Assembly (NCBI GenBank): GCA_030323885.1
Contig: CM059186.1
Span: 24,137,849-24,201,848, forward strand
DNA length: 64,000 bases
From: Branchipolynoe longqiensis
Taxonomy: Eukaryota; Annelida; Polychaeta; Phyllodocida; Polynoidae
Reading direction: 5' to 3'
The stretch's first letter is position 1. The number at the start of each line of letters is the position of its first letter. The notes below the pieces were generated by a model. The model was given only the letters and a program-made list of their open reading frames with translations. It was not told the DNA's origin and did no database searches. Below are positions 41,001 through 53,000 of this stretch, piece after piece. The position numbers and the translations under genes are program-made.

Positions 41001-44000
41001 AACAAATAAATAAATCTTAGTAAGGCAAACAAAAATAATAAATTGGTGATCATCCCCGCCCGTGCCTGAAAAATATCCCACCCTGATTTTTTTTTTTTTA
41101 AACTGCGTCGGGCTAGCAGCCATTCAACTTTAAATTTCGAAATGAGAATACAATGTTGATTGTTTGACTTGAAACAAATAACAAAAATACTAGATATAAT
41201 AACCGCACGCCCGACCATGATTTGCCAGAAGGAACCGCCGTGAATATGGCCTATGTTGCCGACAAGACCTAAAGCAACCACCAATCAATCAATCAAACCC
41301 TGATTTGTGTGATCAAAAGGACGATCACCAACTTTGTTTTAATTTATTTGGCCTAATGGGAAAAAAAAACAGAGAGCCTTTTGGACATAGGTGGCTTGAA
41401 ATAAAAAGAGAGAAAAAGAGGGGGGAAAAAGAAAGACCAAAATACCATGGTATCTAAGTTGGCTTGTAGGCCTAGGAAAGTTGGTGTCTGCGTAGGGAAT
41501 ATAGTCACTGCCCGCAGAACTGGTGGACGAACTCTTGACGCGGGGCCCGTCCCGCTCTGACGAGGGTGACAAGAACTCATGCAGTGTACAGGCACACAAC
41601 AACAACACAACACACAAGTCAAAATTAGTCAGTAAACACAACACACAAGTCAAAATTAGTCAGTAAACAAACCACGATCCACTAAACGACGCACTCTTTT
41701 TTTATGCTGTTTCTGTTTTCAATTTCTCGCTATGTAAAAAAAATTTTTTTTTAGTTGTTGATTAATAAGCAGGGGATTTTTCAAGCTCATTACACTGCTT
41801 CTTGCAGAGCAACATGGCCCCTCATGGGTAATTCAGCGTGCCCACCCCCCACTCCCATCCCTGGACGTTACCCATGATGCTTTACCCTACCGTCACCTGT
41901 CTATTTCGCCTCTACTAGCACGTATTGAACTCCTCCCTGCCCCCTCTACCGGATTGTAGCGGAACCCACCAACCGTTGCTGCCGGCACTCAGCACTTCGC
42001 CTGCAGCACCCGAATCTGATACGTATGTAGGGGCGTCTATCTTAATTTGATCTCCCCCCCCCCACCCCCACCCACCTACCCGCCCCCCGCCACCGCCCAA
42101 CTAAAAATAAAAAGATACAGACAGTAGACTTGATCGTCCTGGGTTCCGAGCAAGAAACTGAGCTTAACTCCTATTCACAATATTCTACTTTTCATAAATA
42201 AAAAAACCCAAACTGACTTATGGGTTCCACGTTACAGAATTATCAAATTTTGAAGTCGTTGGTTTGACTCGTGCCTGGGATCGAAACCCACGACCTACTA
42301 AAGAAGAAGCAAGCGCCCAATCCTTTCTTTTCAAGAGAAAATGATAAAATTTATATAGGATTCTTAGCGGCTTGTCTCAGTTATCCAAATGGGGTCTTAA
42401 TTAATTAGCTAGCTCGGTTGTAAACTACGATCAATAAATATTCACAGGGTTCGAAACTATTGCTCCTAGGGTTTAAAAAAAGTTATTATATCGATAATAG
42501 GTTATATTATTCCAATGCAATTATCAGTAAACATTATAAAATTTCAGTATTATTTTTTCTATTTTAAACAGAAACAATTTTCGAACCCAGTAATAAATAT
42601 TATGATTATTACGGTCATACATTAAGATGCTTCTTAGATTAAACATGCATGGCTAACAACAACAAATCCCTCAAAATCGTACATTCCGTATGTGAGTTGA
42701 TTTTATGTGAACTTGTTCTAAGGTTTCTGTCTCACAAAGGCCACCTTGATACTGATACCCTGTCGGGCACATGTTTGGTAGAAGTGGTTAAAATAAATAC
42801 AAATACACACGAAAAGGACGTTTGACAAGTTGACAACAAGTTAGGCACACCAATACAGATGTGAACCCACATTACAAATAACAGGGCAGGCCAAGTTATC
42901 AAAGGTCATGCATAAACAAACCCAGGGGGAAGAAAGTTGTTCAAAAGCAACACTAGAATTGGCACACCATAGAAATAATAGTTACCGTATGTTGCCTTGT
43001 ATATGTTGAGTCATACATAGCAATGATTTGCTCCCGGGGGAAGAAAATCATTCTGGAGTGACTTTATAATTTATATACTAGATAAATAATAACTTCTGTA
43101 TGTTGTCATGTATGTCCGTTTAGACATAGTAATGATTTAGTTGTTTAACAAAAATCTTTCCAGAGTCACACTAGAATAGGTACAGTAGACAAGTAATAAC
43201 TACCGTATGTTGCCTTGTATATGTTGAGACATACAGAGCAATGATTTGGTTCAAGGGGAAGAAAAATCATTTAAAATTAACACTAGAATTGGAACACTAA
43301 AGAGATGGTTGTTTGTTGGAGTTTATGTCCTGGCAATATCTAAGGCCATATCAGGATAGGCACCGACTTGCGACAGTGCGCATTAATCGTGACTTTATAG
43401 TGCTGCCACATTGAGAGAACAATCCACCAGCCCCATGACCTGATATTCCACTCAGTCACATTATCCTGACACTGAGCCAACCAGTCCTTGCCCTATCGTA
43501 ATAATGCGGAGTGCCTGGCTAGGAAGCGACAAGCATAATCTTTTACATCATTGGTTGACTCGACCAGGGTTTGAATCCCATGATCTACCAAAACGGAAAA
43601 CGGACGTTCAACTCATTCGGCCATCCCATCTGATCACTAAACAAATAATAGCAGCTGTATGTCACCTGCAGAGACTCAGTTTTAAAGACCAGAAATACTT
43701 TCCACAAAAGAGACGGCGGGCTTATACACAAGGTCAACAATTAAGTATGCGTTATGAGATGCCATGTACCTGATGCTTAGGGTCAAAGTAAGAGATCAGC
43801 CTATCCATGGAGTCAGCTAATACACACCAACATACAGTAACTGAATACAGTAAAACCTCTCTAAATCGACCGACCATGGGGCCAACTCGAAATGGTCCAT
43901 TTCGGGAGGTGGTCGGTCTAGAGAATTTTTTTCATCATTGCAATGGTATCGTATGGGCGATCTTTTGGAACCCAAATAAAGCTATCGATAATGGGGAGTG

Positions 44001-47000
44001 GTCGATCTGAGAGGTGGTCGGTTAGAGAGGTGTTACTGTATGTCTACTACTAAATGTGCATATTCCAGAAAGAAGATGCATTTTGGAGAAAGAAAATGCA
44101 TATTCCAGAAAGAAAACGAAAAAAAGAGAGAGAAGGAACACAAATCGAAAAATTGCGTAGAATAAAATGCTATAGGTGAAAACTCGGAAAAAATGAGTGC
44201 GTGTTCTTATAAACAGGAGTCTGTCACAGGCAGGGTGAATAAATTCATCACGCGCTGCGGGAGAGGTGCAAGATCCACACATCTGTGAAGATATGGAATT
44301 CAAGGCTATTTCAAGGCTTTTCAAGGATGTTTTTGATAGGAATTCAAGACTATTTTCATTTGGAGTTCAGGAAAAAAAAAACAATGACGAATGGCGATTT
44401 CAGACTAATTTAAATCGGTGGGGACAGTTTAATGGAATTCAAGGCTTTTTAAGACTAATTACCCAAAATGTGTTTAAATTCAAGGCTTTTCAAGGCCTTG
44501 AAATGGGACAAATGACGTTTCAAGACTTTCCAGGCCTCATACAGACCCTGGAGGTGGTACCTATGCCTGACGATTCCTGGGTGGTGAGGGAGGCGGCTTC
44601 CTCATCCGACCCGCTTGTCTCCTGGGCCATCGTCTGCTCTGCCTCCTCACACATGGCCAGGTCCTGCACGGAGAGCAGCAGGCCGCCTGCACAACAGATG
44701 ACGTGTCAGCCAATCAAATAAGGGGGCATAGTCACCTTACAATATGTATATATTATCAGTGTATGTATGTATGTATGTATGTATGTATGTATGTATGTAT
44801 GTATGTATGTATGTATGTATGTATGTATGTATGTGTATATGTATGTATGTATGAATGTATGTATTTGTGTGCATGTATGTATGTATGTATGCATATTTAT
44901 ATATGCATATCTATGTATATAAATATATATGTATGTATATATATATATGTACATATACGTACATATATGTACATGAACAATTTCAGCGGTACAGTGAATG
45001 AGGTTAGGCGGCCATCAAGAGAGGAGCGGCAGGTGGCGCCACTGTTGGAGCTGAGGTTGAGTAGGTTGGAGAAGTAGATGACTAGCCCAGGCTCCAGCAT
45101 ACGATAACTGAGGGGGAAGCTGAGGAACTGAGTGGGCATGGGGGATTCTGGACTATTATACTCGTATAATTCTTATACAGCATATATATGAATATATGTA
45201 TAGACGTATATAAATACAGGTGCTCTATAATCTATTCTGGGAATATAAGGACACATCTCAGTTCCCTCTGCTAGTCACCATTGTACTACTATATAATATT
45301 TACTAATCCAGTATGCAGTTACAGATCTGGCCATAGCGGCGCCACCTGCCAGTGGCTCTGGCTACGTGAATAACAGCTGTGTCTGGTCGTTATCACCTCC
45401 ATACCCGCTTGGACGGTCAAACTTTAACTTCACGTGGGAAATTAATATATTCCAAAGGTCAGCACAGCTCAGGATGCAAGGCTTAGTACAAAACTTTGGG
45501 TGCAAAGTTTGGGAGTCGGTTTATAACGAAAAGTAAAGTAAAGCTTGTTTTATTTAACGACGCCTCTAGAGCGCATTGATTTTTATCATCAGCTATTGGA
45601 TGTCAAACATATGGTCCTTCTGACATATTTCTTTGGAGGAAACCCACTGCCACCACATAGGCTACTCCTTCCAATAAGCAGCAAGGGATCTTTTATATGC
45701 ACTTTCCGACAGACAGGACAGCACATACCACAGTTTTTGATGAACCAGTTGTGGACCACTGGTTGGAACAGAAAATAATCCAAACTGTAAATGGGTCCAG
45801 TGAGAAGGATCGATCCGATGACGACAGCTTCACAGATGGACACTCTACCGCTTGAGCTACGTGCCGCCCCGGTTTATAAGGAAGGCGAGCAGCTCACCGA
45901 GCAGCATCTGTGTGTTGGCAGAGTCCGACTCGACAGTGAGCGCCCGCAGCAGCAGCTCGATCAACCGCATCTTCAACGACAGGAACGTCACCGGGGGTTC
46001 CTTTGGGTCATCGAAGATATCTGCCAATAAGAATTATGCACACAACTTGTAGGAGCCAATAAAAATCCTCCGGTGCGAGTGGCGGTTGGGCGCGCACAAT
46101 AGGGAGGAGGAGCGCTGGTGGTGGCGCCACCAGTCATAAGCATAGCAAGGAGGTGGCAATATACAGAATAATAATAATAATAATCATAATAATTCCCTTC
46201 TGCGCCTTTATACTCGCATAATGAGTTATACACCACATACCCTTTTTTTAAACTTCTGGGAAAGAGAATCGACAGGAGAAATCTGCATGCTTAGTTTCAT
46301 CACACCTTTTTGTGTGTGTGTGTGGGCGGAGGGGTTGGGGGGGTTACATTCGTTGATTAAGCAGGAGAAACTTTAATGACAGACAATTGATCTCTCTCCT
46401 TCCACTGATCCTTGTTTTATTCTAGTAATGCCGAGTACCAGTGTAGGTAGCGGCAAGCATTACGTTTTAAGTCATTTGTTTGACTCAGCCAGGGTTCACA
46501 CTCGGGGTTCGAATCCCACCATCTGACAAACAGGAAGCGGACTGTCCTCAAAGGCCAGTCAGCGGAGTTCACATATTAGTGTAGTTACACATTAAAACCT
46601 CATAAATTATACAAAGTGAACAACATTTGCTCAAAGATGAAAAGACTTTGTGGTACTGAAATAGAACAATATCTAACGCACAAAAAAAGTTAACAAAATT
46701 AATCAGAGCAAACTGCTGAGGACTTAATGGGGGACATCCGGGGTAGTTCATTTGTTGACACTAGATGGCGCATCGGTACCAGTGGTCCTAAACGGCCATT
46801 GACAATGCACTGAGTTCGCCGGTACGCGTAGTGCAATACGTATATTTTATTCAAAATTAATAGAAATACAGAACCCTAACCTTAGAAATTTAATATAATC
46901 TATTCGTTGTATGTTTTCTATATGTATACCAAGCGGTTTGTCTCTAGGTCTTGTGGTTTTAGAGATATTTGACTTCTTCTGTATGAAGATTGCTCACGGC

Positions 47001-50000
47001 CATTGACAATGCACTGAGTTCGGCGGTACGCCCAGTGCAAAACGTTTATTTTATTCAAAATTAATAGAAATACAGAACCCTAACCTTAGAAATTTAATAT
47101 AATGTATTCGTTGTATGTTTTCTATATGTATACCAAGCGGTTTGTCTCTAGGTCTTGTGGTTTTAGAGATATTTGACTTCTTCTGTATGAAGATTGCTCA
47201 CGGCCATTGACAATGCACTGAGTTCGGCGGTACGCCCAGTGCAAAACGTTTATTTTATTCAAAATTAATAGAAATACAGAACCCTACCTTAGAAATTTAA
47301 TATATGTATTCGTTGTATGTTTTCTATATGTATACCAAGCGGTTTGTGTCTAGGTCATGTGGTCTTAGAGATATTTGACTTCTTCTGTATGAAGATTGCT
47401 CATAGCCATTGGGTTTGCAGTGTGACAGTGTGCCGAATAGGCCCACTGGTTCAGTGGCGATACGAACGGCAGGAATTTGAACTAAAAAGTCGGAGGTCCC
47501 CCATTTAATAGAGTCGGCACACTGAGTAGATCACGTGGTCACGAATAGTGTTCCGAAATTAGGTGTTCGTGGATAGATGGAACTGACACCCAATTTGGGC
47601 ATCAGTATACTCTAGTATGTACTGATGCTCGCCATTCATGGTGTAGCCCTTGGAACCAGCTAATTATGTAGTTTACTTATGTATGTATCTTGCTTATGTA
47701 CCTACTGTATGTATCACCCACCATGTCTAATCGTGTCCACCAGTGCTCACCTGTGTTTATATACCAATGCTCTCCCACCATAATAGATTGTTGCTATACG
47801 TGCTAGCAACATCTAAGGTCATATCAATATTGTTGTTGTTGTTTGTTGGAGTTTTACGTCCTGCCAACACCTAAGGTCATATCAGGACGCGTACCGACTT
47901 GTGACTATGCATTAATGGTGACTTTATAGTGTGGCCCCATTGGGAAATCAGGCCACTGGCACCACGACCCGATATCCTACTCAGTCACATCATCCTGACA
48001 CTGGGCTAAAGTCCTTGCCCTATCCTATTAATGCAGAGCGCCAGGCTAGGAAGCGACAAGTATCAATTTTATATGTCATTGGTTTGACTCAACCGGGAAC
48101 CAAACTCTCGATATCCCGCACACAAGATCCGTGCTCTACCGATTCGGCCACCACGCCCGGTGAGTCATATCAGGATGGGTACCGACTTGTGAAAATGCAT
48201 ATCATGACAACTTTACAGTGCTGGCCCACTGGGAGACCAGGCTGCCGGCACCATGACCAAATATCCCAAGCAGTCACATTATCCTGATACTATGCTAACC
48301 AGTCCTTGCCCTATCCTATTAATGCTGAGTGCCAGGCTAGGTAGCGACAAGTATCAATTTCATAAGTCCTTGGTTTGTCTCGGCTGGGATTCGAACTCCC
48401 TCTGGTTTGACTCGGCTGGGATTCGAACTCCCTCACCGTAACAAGTATATAATGATGTAAATATAGAAAACCACTGCTGCAATGAATAAATTACATTTAT
48501 TAAAAAAGAAGAAAAAAGTACAGTCCTACATAAATGATTTCAATTTCAATCACAGCGCCATCTATCAGGTTACTACTTGGTGTGGTACCTCATGAGCGGT
48601 GAACATAGGCGACAGTGGGAAAGTGCTGCCAGACTTACGCTTGATGGGTAGTGCCTTGTAGTGGAGGGGCAGGCAGAGCATGGAGAGCAGCAGGTGGATG
48701 GAAGCCTTGCGTAGTTCCACTTGTGCGATCTGCTCATGCGATCTGCAATGTGCACATGTATCACAGTCAGGGACCGACAGTGGTGCAGCGGGGTAAGAGT
48801 TTACGCATACACAACTTCCACCACCAACGTCAACCAATAGGATTTCACGGTAACGATCGTTTCCATTAACGGGTCGTTACTGTGCTAGAAAAACAACGAA
48901 CCAAAATTTTGGTTCCCATAACTTTTTTCTTCACCTGTTTCACGGAACCGACAAATTCTTACCGATGGGTTCCCATGAGCCCTGGGCTTGGATGGAAGAC
49001 AATTTTTAATCTTAAAGGTTACAACCTTCCCTCTGATGGCAGTTCTAAGAATTAATGTTGTGGGTAACGGCTCATGGTGTACCATGTTCTGTGAAAAATG
49101 GGCTCCTAGAGGATTCACACCACCAACCTGCCCTCTGATGGCAATTGTAAGAACCAATGCTCTCTGGAAGGTCCATTGGGATTGATATCAGTTTATTCTA
49201 TTGAAACATAAGACACATTACACAACCTTTGACCCGTAGTTGGCAACCGGACTTAATACTGATCACCAAAAATATGTATCTGCAACCCATCACTAACCAA
49301 ACAATATTGAGTACCAGCCATAAACAAATATTTTCATGGTCAATTTTCAACCCAACTTAAATCAGATTTGCTTAGCACCCTTAGTTGGCGGCCAGACAAG
49401 TTGCATAGTCCGATGGTTTTAGTTTCTGTCATTTTCTGAGATAAATATATATGAGGTTGATCGTTATAATCTACATAACTTTAGTTTGAAGTATCTTTTA
49501 TTTAAAATGGCAAACTTTTAAGATATTTGCAATGCAAACATGCACAATTAATATTGGAAAGCACACCAAAACTCCATAGGCTTCTGCAGTAATAAGTTCT
49601 GTTAAATTGCCTCAGTGTTCCCTTCTAATTTCTAAGTGGTAACAAATGTTTAATAAGTAAACCAGTATCTAAGTTAGATATGTAAAATCAAATCTAGATA
49701 ATAGTTTTGGTTTTGAGAATTTGATATTTTCATCGGACTATGCAGCTTTAATAATTGTGCATGTTAACATAACATGGGTAATTCGCCAGCGGAGATAGGC
49801 CCCACCTGACTGAGCTAATCCGACTCCTCCCTCCACGGAAGAACACCCATACACACAACCCCGATGCCCACCTAGCCTGGAGACAAACCTCCCCCCACCC
49901 TACGGGAGGAGACCCCCCCCCCCCCCCCACACCTTCCACCAAAACACCACGTGACCACCCGAATCAGACCTCCCTCCACGGTCACAACTCCTCCAGCTGC

Positions 50001-53000
50001 CGTCCCGATAACACTACCACCACCTTTCCTTTATTTATTCACCACGCCACGTAACGTAACGCCACGCATCGGTAAAATGCCGACACCACGGAAGTCAGCT
50101 GGTAATGCTGCGAAGAAAAACAACAAAAGTAACGCGCCTAAAGGGCGGGGACGCCCGAGGGCGAGCAAACAAGGAGGGGACGAGATGGCGAGCAGCACGC
50201 ACGAGGCCCGCGCCGCCCCGAACGCGACCGACTCAGCGCGAGCAGGGCCGTCAACCCACGCGCTGTCACAACAACTGCCGCAGCAGCGCCCCCGTCCCGC
50301 GGAGCCCCACGCCGGGGTTGGTGATGGGATCCTGGAGGCGATACAGACGATGATGAGCAACCAGATGAAGGATCTGCGGATGACATCCTCGCTACCGTGG
50401 ATGCCAGGCTTGATGCTAACACGAGCCCCAACAGACGAGCGGCGGAGCAGGCACCACGTGGAGTGGCGGCCATGACACCCACGCCCGGCCCGCAGGCTGG
50501 CCCTGGCACAGGCGGCCCACCGACTCCGCCGCCGATGGCACGAGCCGTGGCAACGGATGCCACGCTCCAACAACAACACTCAGCTCTGCCCGCGACACAC
50601 CCTACCCTGAACAATGCCATGCACTTCAATGACGCGTACACGGAGGATCGCGACATACTCGCGGGGTACGGGCAATACGCGACGCCTGAGTATGAGAAAA
50701 ACGTCAATCGCACCGACGCGATCAATGATCTACTTGCAGCAGCTGGAACAGCGCTCGGCAGAAAACGAGGTAAACCCAAATTCCTTCCCCATTTATATGT
50801 CATTCGGGGTACTAAGCGGGAGAAGGTAGGCCTGGGCGAAGCCACATGGCCTGAATACTGTGCGGCGCTGTTCAGGATGGGGGGACGCAGCGGTCCCCCA
50901 CGCCTGGAAGGCGCCGATACTTGAACACCACCACCAGCTCATGACCATGGCATCCCTCTGGGACTGGAATACCTGCAGGCAATGGTCGGAGCAGGTATTC
51001 GACATGATAGAGGATGGTCGCCTCCCACTCGGGTGGGCCGACCAATACGCTATTAAAGACGTTCAAAGGGATGCATGCGCGGTGGGCACTCGCGCGCCGG
51101 CAAAACAGACACAGCGACCGGCGTACGCCGGCGGAAAAAACCAACACATACGCCACAAACAACACATACGCCACAAACAACACCGGAGAGACGAAATCGG
51201 AATTTAGCAGGGAGGTAGACGGAAAGTCTTGCCACACATGGAACTGGGGCAATGACTGCGGGTTCACAGCATCACACGGACAGCACCCCGATCGAAAAGC
51301 ACACATATGCGCATGGTGCGCAAACAAATATCACAGGTCCAACAACCACCAGGAGCCGCATGTATGAATAAGAAACGCTTCATGGATAGAAAACCCCCAA
51401 CCACCACTGACACTAACAGCCAGCAGACGAGCCAGGTTTTTTGCTAAAAGGCTCCAGCCCGCTGGACACCGGCGGAGATAGGGAGCCTGAACCCCCATAC
51501 AGCAACAAAGCCCGGACGGTATGTAATAACCTTAACAACATCATCACTAACGATAACGGCGACTATAGCGAAGGCAGAGACGGAGTGCCACGCCCACTGC
51601 CGACCCCTGACAACCCATCCTCTGACTGGGAGGACGTCGTATACTGTGATATATATGACCGCACACGGCGTGACCTACATACCAACCCACCAGCTGATGT
51701 AAATGCCCAAATGGCATCCCACGTTGACCTAATGGACTGTGTGTGCGCCGACGTATCAGACTGCTCGGTCTGCAACACTGTCGACACCACAGACGGCGAT
51801 AGCACGGATGAGACCGACGGACACCGCTCCAATAACCAACACGACCCACATCGCAGTACCAACCACAGCATGTCACACCAAACTGACCTCTCCCGGTGCG
51901 TATGCGCGGATGAATCCGACTGCAGTGTCTGCAATGATACAGCAGATCAATCCTACGGTCACGATGACGACGACAACCATGGGAGCCCCGCCCCCACGAC
52001 AGCCGGCGACAGCAAGGGGAGAGGAGGCACGAAACGCCAATGGCTGAGCAGCGGTGAGCCTTCCACGGTACACCATGACGACAGCAGCACGCAGTGCAGC
52101 AGCGAACCACCAGGAGGCGACACCCGCGCCCCCACCCCAGCCGCCATAGGCGGCCGCTACCCACGTCAACATCAAGGTGGCGCCACCAAAACAATAACAA
52201 TAACAACGGGGCCAGTGACAGCACGCACCTCGGACACGCCCCTCCCCACGCCAGCCACGATGATACCGGCCACAACATCCACAACCCCAGCCGCAACCAC
52301 AGCGAGGGATACCACGAAGCAAAGCGCACTAAGGTCGAAACATCCGGACACAGCACACGCCCCCACACCGACGAGGGTGACACCGAAGGCGCCAACAGAG
52401 CCTACGTCACCTTGCCCATAGTGTCGCCCAGCGAATACCGCGCCACCATCAACGGCATCTGGCCACGCCCACTACAAAGCCAGTGGGGACGCCACCCCGA
52501 CTACCTCGCAATATACAACGAGGTTCGTCGAACGGCACTGCCAAACTATATGGCGGCAAGAATACCAGTACCATCCGGGCTTAACATACCGCAATGGAGG
52601 AAGATGCTCGCCGACTACCACGATAATGAAATAGTCGACTACTTGGAGTTTGGCTGGCCCGCGGACTACACAGCGGGCACCGCCCCAACCCCGACCGCCA
52701 CCAACCACGCCAGAGACCCGGCGGAGCTCGACGCCATAAGGACATACATAGCAACGGAGATGGCACATGGCGCCATCATCGGCCCCTTCGAGGAACCACC
52801 CTTCACCCCCTGGAACCAGGTCAGCCCAGTCATGACGCGTCCCAAGAAAAACACCACAGACAGGCGCGTCATCGTCGACCTCAGCTGGCCAAAGGGATCC
52901 AGTGTCAACTCAGGTATAAAGAAGGGACATTACCAAGGCCGCCCATGTACATATAGCCTCCCAGGCATAATGGACGCAGCGGACGAGGTAACACGCCTCG

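Larger units (their letters stand above)
36824..41445 (-). other. RALGAPB: RALGAPB 4.6-kb intron
   Basis: It contains SINEs (37039-37372, 39027-39255, 39283-39509), nested MITEs (37689-38377), a MULE-like MITE (39941-40351), a G-run (37438-37453) and a (CA/CG) tract near 40800. 38640-38940, 39560-39940 and 40360-40800 are unremarkable AT-rich DNA. Confidence 0.75.
41557..44560 (-). other. RALGAPB: RALGAPB 3.0-kb intron
   Basis: It contains a SINE (43306-43640), a pogo-like MITE (43848-44038) and a MITE touching exon 5's donor. A diverged ~190-bp tandem pattern built on TGTTGCCTTGTATATGTTGA and CAATGATTTG recurs at about 42940-43290. 41700-42900 holds nothing recognisable. Confidence 0.7.

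Noticed and set aside
44703..45077. 124-codon plus-strand frame of MYVC repeats
   Set aside because: Produced by the (GTAT)n microsatellite.
46793..47408. CRISPR-like regular repeat
   Set aside because: The units are contiguous 204-bp tandem repeats without spacers, in a eukaryotic intron.
51547..52395. Long minus-strand frames opposite the Ngaro RT and leader
   Set aside because: Antisense shadows of GC-rich coding sequence. The sense strand has the RT, RNase H and YR motifs.
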